NCBI GenBank assembly: GCA_038148375.1 | Contig: JAYQVH010000001.1 | Location: 248,001-312,000 of the forward strand | Direction: 5' to 3' | DNA length: 64,000 nt | From: CAWUEX02 sp038148375 | GTDB lineage: Bacteria > Pseudomonadota > Alphaproteobacteria > Rhodospirillales > Rhodospirillaceae | In this document: piece after piece, positions 18,251-26,479 of the stretch | Layout: each line of letters starts with the position of its first letter | Numbering within the stretch: position 1 is the first letter of the stretch | Translations under genes and position numbers: made by a program | The notes under the pieces: model-generated | The model's input: only the letters and a program-made list of their open reading frames with translations | Told to the model about the DNA's origin: nothing | Database searches by the model: none

Positions 18251-18977
18251 CACCACTCGCACCGCACCGGATCCGACCCGCCTCCGCCTTTACGGCCGCC
18301 GTAGAGGGAAACGCCTGCGCGACAGCTTGCAGGCCGTCATGGATGAAGACCTGCCGTCCGTGCGCGTGCACGGGGAGTCTTTTGACACGGGGCTCGACCC
18401 AAAAACTCTGTTCACCGGTCCGCTCACAGCTGTTTGGCTGGAAATCGGATTCGGCGGGGGCGAGCATCTGGCCGCGCAGGCAGGGGCCCATCCGGCCGTG
18501 GGGTTCATCGGCGCCGAGATTTTCGAAAACGGGGTCGCCAGCCTGTTGCGCCACCGCCGCGACCGGGGACTGACCAATATCCGCGTTCTAATGGATGATG
18601 TGCGCGAGGTCCTACCGCGCCTCGGTGATGCCTGTTTGGACCGCGTCTTCCTCTTGTATCCGGATCCCTGGCCCAAACGCCGGCACGCCAAACGGCGATT
18701 CGTCTGCCCGGAAACCCTGGACCAGCTCGCCCGGCTGATGCCGCCCGGCGCGGAGCTGAGAATTGCCACCGACCATCCCGTCTACGCCCGCTGGGTCCTG
18801 CGCCAGGTGCCCAATCATCCTGCGTTCCGCTGGCAGGTTGCCGGGCCCGCAGATTGGCGGGTTCCGCCGCCGGATAGCGTGCCGACACGATACGAGGACA
18901 AGGCCCGTAAAGAGGGCCGCACACCCATGTATCTGAGCTTTAGCCGGACGGACAAGGGCCAGGGTATTGCGCCCTAA
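18243..18977 (+). CDS. trmB: tRNA (guanine-N7-)-methyltransferase
   Basis: A 244-residue SAM-dependent enzyme that forms m7G46 in tRNA. The SAM site is LEIGFGGGEH and the signature YPDPWPKRRHAKRRF is complete. A GTG start at 18243 overlaps metK by 8 bases, which fits coupling to the gene that makes its cofactor; no clear ribosome site was found, so the start is tentative. Confidence 0.93.
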   Translation: MSDTTRTAPDPTRLRLYGRRRGKRLRDSLQAVMDEDLPSVRVHGESFDTGLDPKTLFTGPLTAVWLEIGFGGGEHLAAQAGAHPAVGFIGAEIFENGVASLLRHRRDRGLTNIRVLMDDVREVLPRLGDACLDRVFLLYPDPWPKRRHAKRRFVCPETLDQLARLMPPGAELRIATDHPVYARWVLRQVPNHPAFRWQVAGPADWRVPPPDSVPTRYEDKARKEGRTPMYLSFSRTDKGQGIAP

Positions 18978-19044
18978 TCCCTTGCCAGACCCAGGAAATC
19001 CGACTATATGGGCGGTCTAACTTCACTTGTCGGTTGACCTGAGG

Positions 19045-19069
19045 AGTGGGCCCGAGGCCCACTTTTTTT
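19045..19069 (+). terminator. Intrinsic terminator between trmB and rimP
   Basis: The stem AGTGGGCC (19045-19052) pairs with GGCCCACT (19056-19063) around CGA and runs into seven T residues (19063-19069). It lies 67 bases after trmB and 97 bases before the likely rimP start. It may simply end metK-trmB, or attenuate transcription into the nusA operon, which is autoregulated by termination in other bacteria. Confidence 0.85.
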
Positions 19070-19165
19070 GTTTTTGGGCTCAGGTGTTCCGGAGCCGCCT
19101 CGGTCTTCGGATCCATGCCCAAGGACGGCCAAGATCCGGTCAACCGGCGCAGAAATGCGGGCGTC

Positions 19166-19657
19166 ATGGAACGACTGACCTGGCTCGAAGAGAAGATCGC
19201 CCCGACCCTCGAAGACATGGGCTTCGAAGTCGTGCGTGTCGCCGTGACCGGCGCCAGCGGCCGCCGCGCCCTGCAGGTCATGGCCGACCGGGCCGACGGC
19301 AGCCAGATTTCCATCGACGACTGCGCCGCCATCAGCCGCACGCTGTCGGACCTGTTCGAGGCCGATGATCCGTTGGACGGCGCCTACGATCTCGAAGTCA
19401 GCTCTGCCGGCATCGACCGGCCGCTGACACGGCCGAAAGACTTCTCCGCCTACGCCGGCTTCGAGGCGAAGCTGCAAACCCGCCGCCCGATAGACGGGCG
19501 CAAGAAATTCCGCGGCGTACTTGAGGGCTTAACCGGAGACGCCGTTGCGCTAACCATCGATGGTGAGTCGGTTGAAGTGCCGATCAACGAGATCGACCGA
19601 GCAGACCTGGTTCTGACCGACGATCTCATTGCCGCCACCGCCCAGCCGCAAACATAA
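19166..19657 (+). CDS. rimP: Ribosome maturation factor RimP
   Basis: About 163 residues; assists 30S subunit maturation. Typical blocks are APTLEDMGFEVVRV, VSSAGIDRPLTRPKDF and a C-terminal SH3-like region. I chose the ATG at 19166 because the protein then opens like family members (MERLTWLEEKIAPTLE); an in-frame ATG at 19115 would add 17 unusual residues. It heads the rimP-nusA-ylxR-infB-rbfA-truB-rpsO-pnp block. Confidence 0.92.
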   Translation: MERLTWLEEKIAPTLEDMGFEVVRVAVTGASGRRALQVMADRADGSQISIDDCAAISRTLSDLFEADDPLDGAYDLEVSSAGIDRPLTRPKDFSAYAGFEAKLQTRRPIDGRKKFRGVLEGLTGDAVALTIDGESVEVPINEIDRADLVLTDDLIAATAQPQT

Positions 19658-19726
19658 AACGAACTTCAACAGGACCCGTGCCAAACCACACGCACATCCC
19701 AAACGCACAAGAGTGAGACCAAGACG

Positions 19727-21310
19727 ATGTCCGAGAGCGTAGCGATGCCCCGCCCCGAATTGATCCAGGTTGCCGACACGGTGGCCCGGGACAAATCGAT
19801 CGAGCGGGAAGAAGTGTTCATGATCATGGAGCAAGCCATCCAAAAGGCCGGCCGCTCCAAGTATGGGCATGAGAAAGACATCCGCGCCGCCATCGACCGC
19901 AAGACCGGCGAAATTCGATTGGCGCGCTATCTCGAAGTGGTCGAAGACCAAGACGCTGTCGAAGACGAAAACACGCAGGTCACGCTGGATTGGGCGAAGA
20001 AGAAAAAGAAAGACGCTGCCGTCGGAGAGTTCCTTATCGATCCGCTTCCGCCGATCGACTTCGGGCGCATCTCCTCGCAGATGGCCAAGCAGGTTATCGT
20101 GCAGCGCGTACGCGAAGCGGAACGGGCGCGGCAGTTCGAAGAATACAAGGACCGTGTCGGCGAAATCGTCAACGGCTTGGTTAAGCGCGTTGAGTTCGGC
20201 AATGTTGTTGTCGACCTCGGCCGCACCGAAGGGTTGTTGCGCCGGGACGAACTGATTCCGCGCGAGCACTTCAAAAATGGCGAGCGCGTGCGCGCCTATA
20301 TCATCGACGTACGCGAGGAAACCCGCGGACCGCAGATTTTTCTGTCGCGCACCTGTCCGGAATTCATGGCCATGTTGTTTGCGCAGGAAGTGCCGGAAAT
20401 CTATGACGGTATCATTGAGATTAAGGCCGTCGCCCGCGACCCCGGCAGCCGTGCCAAGATCGCCGTGATTTCCAAGGACGCCTCGATTGATCCGGTTGGC
20501 GCCTGCGTCGGGATGCGCGGCAGCCGCGTCCAGGCGGTCGTCGCCGAATTGCAGGGCGAGAAAATCGACATCATCCAGTGGAACGAAGATCCCGCGACGT
20601 TCGTCGTCAATGCCCTGGCGCCGGCAGAGGTGAGCAAGGTCGTGCTGGACGAAGATTCCGGGCGCATCGAAGTCGTCGTGCCCGATGACCAGCTGTCTCT
20701 GGCCATCGGCCGCCGCGGCCAGAATGTACGTCTTGCCTCGCACCTGACCGGCTGGACCATCGACATCCTGACGGAAGACGAAGAGAGTGCGCGCCGTCAG
20801 GAAGAGTTCCACGCCCGCAGCCAGGCGTTCATCGACGGCCTCGACGTCGACGATGTCATCGCCCATCTGCTTGTGACCGAAGGCTTCACGACCATCGAAG
20901 AAGTCGCCTTTGTCCCCGACGAAGAGCTGACCATGATCGAAGGCTTCGACGAAGAAATTGCCGTTGAATTGAAAGCCCGCGCGCAGACATTCATCGACGA
21001 GCAAAATCAGAAGCTGATGGACCGCCTGTCGGAACTCAAGGTTGCCGAAGACCTGCTGACCTCTGAGATCGAAGGCCTCGACTACCAGATGATGGTCGCC
21101 CTGGCCGAAAAGGACGTCCGCACCCTCGACGATCTGGCCGATCTGGCGTCGGACGAATTGATCGAAATTCTCGGACCCGGATCCATGTCCATGGACGAAG
21201 CAAACACCATGATCATGGCGGCCCGCGCCCACTGGTTCGATGACGAAGACGAGCCTGCGGACGCCGGCGACGAAGAAGAAAGCGCGGAAGAGGAGACAGA
21301 GCAGGCGTGA
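19727..21310 (+). CDS. nusA: Transcription termination/antitermination factor NusA
   Basis: A 527-residue RNA polymerase-binding factor. N-terminal domain (1-125), S1 domain (about 135-200), two KH domains (about 230-345, with GMRGSRVQAV and IGRRGQNVRLA), then two acidic C-terminal repeats and an acidic tail. Its TGA overlaps the GTG of ylxR (21307). Confidence 0.97.
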   Translation: MSESVAMPRPELIQVADTVARDKSIEREEVFMIMEQAIQKAGRSKYGHEKDIRAAIDRKTGEIRLARYLEVVEDQDAVEDENTQVTLDWAKKKKKDAAVGEFLIDPLPPIDFGRISSQMAKQVIVQRVREAERARQFEEYKDRVGEIVNGLVKRVEFGNVVVDLGRTEGLLRRDELIPREHFKNGERVRAYIIDVREETRGPQIFLSRTCPEFMAMLFAQEVPEIYDGIIEIKAVARDPGSRAKIAVISKDASIDPVGACVGMRGSRVQAVVAELQGEKIDIIQWNEDPATFVVNALAPAEVSKVVLDEDSGRIEVVVPDDQLSLAIGRRGQNVRLASHLTGWTIDILTEDEESARRQEEFHARSQAFIDGLDVDDVIAHLLVTEGFTTIEEVAFVPDEELTMIEGFDEEIAVELKARAQTFIDEQNQKLMDRLSELKVAEDLLTSEIEGLDYQMMVALAEKDVRTLDDLADLASDELIEILGPGSMSMDEANTMIMAARAHWFDDEDEPADAGDEEESAEEETEQA

Positions 21311-21951
21311 CCTTTGACTCGGCCAGTGCAGTGAACAGCGACAGCGCAGCGTCCAGCGACGACATCCTGGACCGGGAGTCCGGTCCGGAGCGCCGCTGCT
21401 TTGTCAGCGGAGAGCGCCGGCCGAAGCAGGACTTGCTGCGTTTCGTTGTCGGACCCGGCGGTGAAATCGTGTTCGACGCTGCCGAACGTCTGCCGGGGCG
21501 GGGTTTGTGGTTAACCGCCGACCGCGATATGATACGCACCGCTGCGTCTAAGCGCCTGTTTTCAAAGGCCGCCCGGCAGGCCGTCACGGTTCCGGAGGGC
21601 TTAGAGGAAACAGTCGCGGCTGGCCTCAAACGCCGTTGCTTGGAACGTCTTGGACTGGCCCGCAGGGCCGGGTTGGTGACGGCTGGATTTGAGAAAGTTC
21701 AGTCCCAGGCGCGCGCCGGGCGCACGGCACTGCTGCTGGAGGCCGCCGACGGCGCGGCGGACGGACGGCGCAAGCTTGAGGCCCTCGCCCCCGGCGTTCC
21801 TGTGATCGACGTGTTCACAGGCGCGGAGCTGGGTCAGGCGCTTGGACGGGACCACGCCGTGCATGTCGGCCTGGAACCGGGAGGATTGACGGCGGCGCTG
21901 ATCAAGGAAGCGACGCGGTATGCGGGTGTAAAAGGGCCGGAAAAGACTTAA
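21307..21951 (+). CDS. ylxR: YlxR-L7Ae fusion RNA-binding protein
   Basis: A 214-residue protein. The N-terminal half (about residues 28-100) is the DUF448/YlxR domain, with RRCFVSGERRPKQDLLRFV and the GRGLW block; the C-terminal half resembles an L7Ae/L30e RNA-binding domain (LGLARRAG onward). This fusion between nusA and infB is usual in alphaproteobacteria. GTG start, overlapping nusA by 4 bases. It probably binds RNA; the exact function is not established. Confidence 0.88.
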   Translation: MTFDSASAVNSDSAASSDDILDRESGPERRCFVSGERRPKQDLLRFVVGPGGEIVFDAAERLPGRGLWLTADRDMIRTAASKRLFSKAARQAVTVPEGLEETVAAGLKRRCLERLGLARRAGLVTAGFEKVQSQARAGRTALLLEAADGAADGRRKLEALAPGVPVIDVFTGAELGQALGRDHAVHVGLEPGGLTAALIKEATRYAGVKGPEKT

Positions 21952-22021
21952 CGGACCGGCCAGTAAGACGAAGACGATTGAAACGATCTAAGTGACTGGG
22001 AGCGTCAGGCTCCTGAACGGA

Positions 22022-24565
22022 ATGGTACAAGACGGTATGGCGAACGAAGCAAAGAAGCCACTGACCCTGGGTCGCGGCAAACTTGAACTGAAGAAAACGG
22101 TGGAGACCGGACAGGTCCGCCAGAGTTTCTCGCATGGCCGCAGCAAGGTTGTGCAGGTCGAGCGCAAGCGCAAGCGCCAGTTCGAGATGGGTGCCGACGG
22201 CAAGGTACAGGAGGTCAAGGCCAAGGCGCCTGCCTCAGTCAAGAAGGCGAGCGCCGAGGAGGCTGCTGACGCTGTCCAGCGCAAGCTGAGCGAGGAGGAA
22301 AAGGCACACCGCCTGAAAGTCCTCCAGGACGCCAAACGCGCGGAGGAAGAAGAACGCCGCGAAGAGGAAGAGCGTCGCCAGCGCGACGAGGAGCGTCAGG
22401 CCCAGATTGCCGAGCAGGACGTGGTGGTCGAAGAGCCGGTTGACGACGAGGCCGACGGAGAACAGCCGGCGGACGCGGACGCCGACGCAACGCCGGACGT
22501 TGTCCCGGTCGAGATTCCGCCGAGCCCAGAGGACGCCAAACTGGCCGACCGCGCGCCGTCGCATCGCAAAACCGCGCAGGACGACGAAGAGGACGAAAAG
22601 GGCCGCAAGCAATCCAAGACGGGGCACAAGCCGCCCGCCGTCAAACGCACTGAACAGCGCCGCCGGTCCGGCAAGTTGACGATTACCGCAGCCCTTGAGG
22701 GTGACGATCAGATCGAACGCGGCCGCTCGATTGCGGCTCTGCGCCGGGCTCAGGAAAAAGAGCGCCGCAAACTGATGCAGCAGCAGAAGAGCGCGATGCC
22801 GTCCGAGAAGATCGTGCGCGAGGTGACGGTTCCGGAAACGATCACGGTACAGGAACTGTCCAACCGCATGGCCGAACGGTCCGGGAATGTGATTAAGGCT
22901 CTGATGAAACTCGGCGTCATGGCGACGATCAACGAAGTCATCGACGCCGATACGGCCGAACTTGTCGCCCAGGAATTCGGACACAGGATCAAACGCGTGT
23001 CCGAGGACGACGTCCTCACCGGCCTCAACGCCGGACCGGACGATGACGACGCAACGACGGAGCGGCCGGCGGTCGTCACCGTGATGGGGCACGTCGACCA
23101 CGGTAAGACGTCCCTGCTGGATGCGCTGCGTGAAACCGATGTGGTCGGCGGCGAAGCCGGCGGCATTACCCAGCATATCGGCGCTTACCAAGTCAGACTG
23201 CCGAACGACAAAAAACTCACCTTCCTCGACACACCGGGTCACGAAGCGTTTACCGCGATGCGCGCCCGCGGCGCCCAGGTTACCGACATCGTCGTGCTGG
23301 TGGTTGCCGCCGATGACAGCATCATGCCGCAGACGATCGAAGCGATTAAGCACGCCAAGGCCGCGCAAGTGCCGATGATCATCGCCATCAACAAGATGGA
23401 TAAGCCGGAAGCGAATGCCGACAAAGTCCGTCAGGAGCTTTTGAGCCACGACGTCGTCGTCGAAGAAATGGGCGGCGAAACCCTCACCGTGGAAGTTTCG
23501 GCGACACAGAAAACCAATTTGGACAAACTGCTGGAAGCGATCCAGCTGCAGGCTGAACTGCTCGACCTCAAAGCCAACCCGGACCGCACCGCCGAAGGCG
23601 TCATCATCGAAGCAAAGATGGAAAAAGGGAAAGGCTCGGTCGGGACTGTTCTGGTGCAGCGCGGAACCCTGCGCGTTGGCGATATTTTTGTCTCCGGCGC
23701 CGAATGGGGCCGGGTGCGTGCGCTGGTCAACGATCAGGGTATCCAGATCAAGTCAGCGCTGCCGTCCGCACCGGTCGAAGTACTCGGCTTCAACGGCACG
23801 CCGCACGCCGGAGACGACTTTATCGTTGTCGCTGACGAGGCCCGAGCCCGCGAAGTGGCGGACTTCCGCGGCCGTAAATCGCGCGAAGCGGCGACAGCCG
23901 GCGGCGCGACCACGATGGAACAGATGTTCGCGAAAATTCAGGCCGGCGAAAGCGAAGACCTGCCGGTGGTGATTAAGGCCGACGTGCAGGGCTCGGTCGA
24001 AGCGCTCACCGGTACGCTGGAAAAGATCGGCACGGATACGGCGCATGTGAAAGTGATTCACGGCGCGGTCGGCCCGATCAACGAATCCGACATCACCCTG
24101 GCGCAGGCCTCAAACGCGGTGATCATCGGTTTCAACGTGCGCGCCAATGCTCAGGCTCGAGAGATCGCCAAGCGCGACAATGTCGATGTGCGCTACTACT
24201 CGATCATTTATAACGTCGCCGACGACATGAAGAACGTGCTGTCCGGGCGCCTTTCGCCGACGTACCGGGAAAACTTCTTGGGCTACGCCGAAATTCGCGA
24301 AGTCTTCAACGTCTCGAAAGTCGGCAAAGTCGGCGGCTGCATGGTCACCGAAGGCATCATCAAGCGCGGTTGCAAAGTCCGTCTGCTGCGCGACGATGTG
24401 GTCATCCACGAGGGCGACCTTTCGCAACTCAAGCGCTTTAAGGATGACGTTAAAGAGGTTCGCGAAGGCTATGAATGCGGTGCCGCGTTCGCCAACTATC
24501 AGGACATTCAGGTCGGTGACCGGATTGAATGTTTTGAGCTGGAAGAAGTCGCAACTGAACTTTAA
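22022..24565 (+). CDS. infB: Translation initiation factor IF-2
   Basis: About 847 residues. The N terminus carries the alphaproteobacterial block LTLGRGKLELKKTVETGQVRQSFSHGRS, shown here only as a landmark near residues 14-40, followed by a charged helical linker. The GTPase has G1 GHVDHGKT, G3 DTPGH and G4 NKMD, then domains II-IV. ATG 22022 and ATG 22037 are both possible starts; neither has a clear Shine-Dalgarno sequence. A small hairpin (GGAGC/GCTCC) lies just upstream. Confidence 0.96.
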   Translation: MVQDGMANEAKKPLTLGRGKLELKKTVETGQVRQSFSHGRSKVVQVERKRKRQFEMGADGKVQEVKAKAPASVKKASAEEAADAVQRKLSEEEKAHRLKVLQDAKRAEEEERREEEERRQRDEERQAQIAEQDVVVEEPVDDEADGEQPADADADATPDVVPVEIPPSPEDAKLADRAPSHRKTAQDDEEDEKGRKQSKTGHKPPAVKRTEQRRRSGKLTITAALEGDDQIERGRSIAALRRAQEKERRKLMQQQKSAMPSEKIVREVTVPETITVQELSNRMAERSGNVIKALMKLGVMATINEVIDADTAELVAQEFGHRIKRVSEDDVLTGLNAGPDDDDATTERPAVVTVMGHVDHGKTSLLDALRETDVVGGEAGGITQHIGAYQVRLPNDKKLTFLDTPGHEAFTAMRARGAQVTDIVVLVVAADDSIMPQTIEAIKHAKAAQVPMIIAINKMDKPEANADKVRQELLSHDVVVEEMGGETLTVEVSATQKTNLDKLLEAIQLQAELLDLKANPDRTAEGVIIEAKMEKGKGSVGTVLVQRGTLRVGDIFVSGAEWGRVRALVNDQGIQIKSALPSAPVEVLGFNGTPHAGDDFIVVADEARAREVADFRGRKSREAATAGGATTMEQMFAKIQAGESEDLPVVIKADVQGSVEALTGTLEKIGTDTAHVKVIHGAVGPINESDITLAQASNAVIIGFNVRANAQAREIAKRDNVDVRYYSIIYNVADDMKNVLSGRLSPTYRENFLGYAEIREVFNVSKVGKVGGCMVTEGIIKRGCKVRLLRDDVVIHEGDLSQLKRFKDDVKEVREGYECGAAFANYQDIQVGDRIECFELEEVATEL

Positions 24566-24622
24566 GGCTGCCATTGCCGCGCACCCGCCTCGACAGGGCG
24601 CGGCTCGCATCTAGGGTTAGAG

Positions 24623-25033
24623 ATGTCTCGCAACAAGTCACGTCCGCCGACACAGCGGCAACTGCGCGTGGGGGAAACCCTGCGCCATGCCCTGGCGGAA
24701 ATCATGGAACGTGAGACGTTCAAGGACCCTGACCTGGCCGGACTGTCAATCACGGTAACGGAAGTCGATCCCAGCCCGGACCTCAAGCAGGCGCTGGTGT
24801 TCGTCATGCGCTTGGGCGGCGGCGACATGAAACCTGTGCTCGCCGGCCTGGAGCGGGTGAAATCGTTTCTGCGCCGGGAGGTCTCCAAGCGGGTCAAGCT
24901 GCGCTATGTCCCCGATCTCAAGTTCATGGCCGACACGACGTTCGACGAAGCCCAGCACATCGACGAGCTGATGCACCGGCCCGAGGTCGCGCGCGATCTC
25001 GCCGGGGGGCGAGACGAGAGCGATGGCACGTAA
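24623..25033 (+). CDS. rbfA: Ribosome-binding factor A
   Basis: A 136-residue KH-like protein that binds the 30S subunit during 16S maturation and cold adaptation. The blocks RQLRVGETLRHALAEIM and the C-terminal LRYVPDLKFMAD...DTTFDEAQHIDELM, in two parts, fit the family. Its last 11 bases overlap the truB start. Confidence 0.94.
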   Translation: MSRNKSRPPTQRQLRVGETLRHALAEIMERETFKDPDLAGLSITVTEVDPSPDLKQALVFVMRLGGGDMKPVLAGLERVKSFLRREVSKRVKLRYVPDLKFMADTTFDEAQHIDELMHRPEVARDLAGGRDESDGT

Positions 25034-25952
25034 ACGCCGCGGCCAACCGGTTCACGGCTGGCTGGCGCTCGATAAGCCTGAGGGCCTGACATCCACCCAA
25101 GCCTTGGGAAAAGCGCGCTGGCTGCTCGACGCCGCCAAGGCCGGCCACGGCGGCACCCTGGATCCGCTGGCCACGGGCATCCTGCCCATCGCGTTCGGAG
25201 AAGCCACCAAGACCGTCTCGTTCGCCATGGATGGGCGCAAGACCTACCGCTTCGAGGTCGCCTGGGGCACGGCCACCGCCACCGACGACCGCGAGGGGGA
25301 GGTGATCGCCACCTCGGAGACGCGCCCCGATGCGGCAGCCCTATCGGCGGCGCTGGCCGCCTTTACCGGTGACATTGAGCAGGTTCCGCCCAAATTCTCG
25401 GCGATTAAGGTCGACGGCGCCCGGGCCTACGACCTCGCGCGCGCCGACAAAACCGTCGAGCTCAAGCCCCGGCAGGTGCGGATCGACCGGCTTGAGCGCA
25501 TTGATTCGGGCGAGAACCCGGATGGGGCGGTTTTTGAAGCCGACTGCGGCAAAGGCACCTATATCCGCGCCTTAGCCCGGGACCTGGCCTTGGCCGTGGG
25601 CACGGTCGGCCACGTCGCCCGCCTGCGCCGCACCCGCTGCGGCCCGTTTGACGAAAAAATGGCGATTTCCCTGGATAATCTGGAGGCTTTAGGGCATAAA
25701 GCCGCCGGCTCTGGGGTCCTTCTCCCCGTTGCGACCGTGCTGGACGACATCCCGGCACTGGCCCTGACGGAAGAAGAGGCCCGCCGCATGCGCCACGGTC
25801 AAGCCGTCTCAATATTTGCCGTGGCCAACCGCACCCCCATAAGCGGACTAACGCCAGGCACCGCCGTTCAGGCGGTGTGCGGGGATCGGTTGATTGCGGT
25901 GGCCACAATTGCGGACGGGCTGTTAAAGCCGGTTCGCGTACTCAACATTTAA
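25023..25952 (+). CDS. truB: tRNA pseudouridine(55) synthase
   Basis: A 309-residue enzyme that makes pseudouridine 55 in the tRNA T loop. The catalytic Asp is in GHGGTLDPLATG and the KTYRFEVAWG block follows. Start ATG lies inside the rbfA end. 18 bases separate it from rpsO. Confidence 0.95.
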   Translation: MARKRRGQPVHGWLALDKPEGLTSTQALGKARWLLDAAKAGHGGTLDPLATGILPIAFGEATKTVSFAMDGRKTYRFEVAWGTATATDDREGEVIATSETRPDAAALSAALAAFTGDIEQVPPKFSAIKVDGARAYDLARADKTVELKPRQVRIDRLERIDSGENPDGAVFEADCGKGTYIRALARDLALAVGTVGHVARLRRTRCGPFDEKMAISLDNLEALGHKAAGSGVLLPVATVLDDIPALALTEEEARRMRHGQAVSIFAVANRTPISGLTPGTAVQAVCGDRLIAVATIADGLLKPVRVLNI

Positions 25953-25970
25953 GACGTACAGGAGCACACG

Positions 25971-26240
25971 ATGTCGATTACGCAAGAGCGCAAGCAAGCG
26001 CTTATCAAAGAATATGCGACCAAAGACGGTGATACCGGGTCGCCCGAAGTTCAGGTTGCCATCCTTAGCGAGCGCATCAAGAACCTGACCGAACACCTGA
26101 AGAGCCACAACAAAGACAACCATTCCCGCCGCGGCCTGTTGATGATGGTCGGTCAACGGCGGCGCATGCTCGACTATCTCAAAAAGAAGTCGCAGCAGCG
26201 TTACGAAACGCTGATCGGCAGTCTCGGCCTGCGGCGTTAG
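25971..26240 (+). CDS. rpsO: 30S ribosomal protein S15
   Basis: An 89-residue primary 16S rRNA-binding protein of standard length, containing DTGSPEVQVA, the HNKDNHSRRGLLMMVGQRRR region and C-terminal LIGSLGLRR. Preceded by AGGAG near 25960. rpsO-pnp order is conserved in proteobacteria. Confidence 0.97.
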   Translation: MSITQERKQALIKEYATKDGDTGSPEVQVAILSERIKNLTEHLKSHNKDNHSRRGLLMMVGQRRRMLDYLKKKSQQRYETLIGSLGLRR

Positions 26241-26352
26241 TCGGTTGCTCTTCGCCACCACGCGTACACATACACGACGGCCAGCTGACGCCGGAATCAC
26301 GAGCGGCCGGGCCCGGATGAGCCGGAACCGGTTGACGCATCGTGCCGGCATG

Positions 26353-26438
26353 CAGCGGACAGCATGGCTGTATCGGATGAACGTCATCCGCTGCCTGTAG
26401 GGGACCGATAACCGGATGTCCAAGGGGACATTCCGGTT
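26353..26438 (+). promoter_or_regulatory. Structured leader upstream of pnp
   Basis: The 239-base rpsO-pnp gap has several hairpins. AACCGGATGTCC (26410-26421) pairs with GGACATTCCGGTT (26426-26438) with one bulged T. Upstream, CGGATGA (26374-26380) can pair with TCATCCG (26384-26390), while CAGCGGA (26353-26359) can pair with TCCGCTG (26387-26393), which excludes the former. In Escherichia coli the pnp leader is an RNase III-cut hairpin used for PNPase autoregulation; the same role here is inferred from position and structure only. Confidence 0.55.
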
Positions 26439-26479
26439 CGCACGCTTTGGTGCCGGTCCGCATGAAAAGGAAAATGGAT

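Noticed and set aside
19550..21232. 560-codon open frame antisense to rimP-nusA
   Set aside because: It mirrors strongly conserved nusA codons; stop-free antisense frames are expected from C/G-rich third positions. No ribosome site or family similarity.
22235..23449. 404-codon open frame antisense to infB
   Set aside because: Shadow of the IF-2 linker and GTPase domain; no independent evidence.
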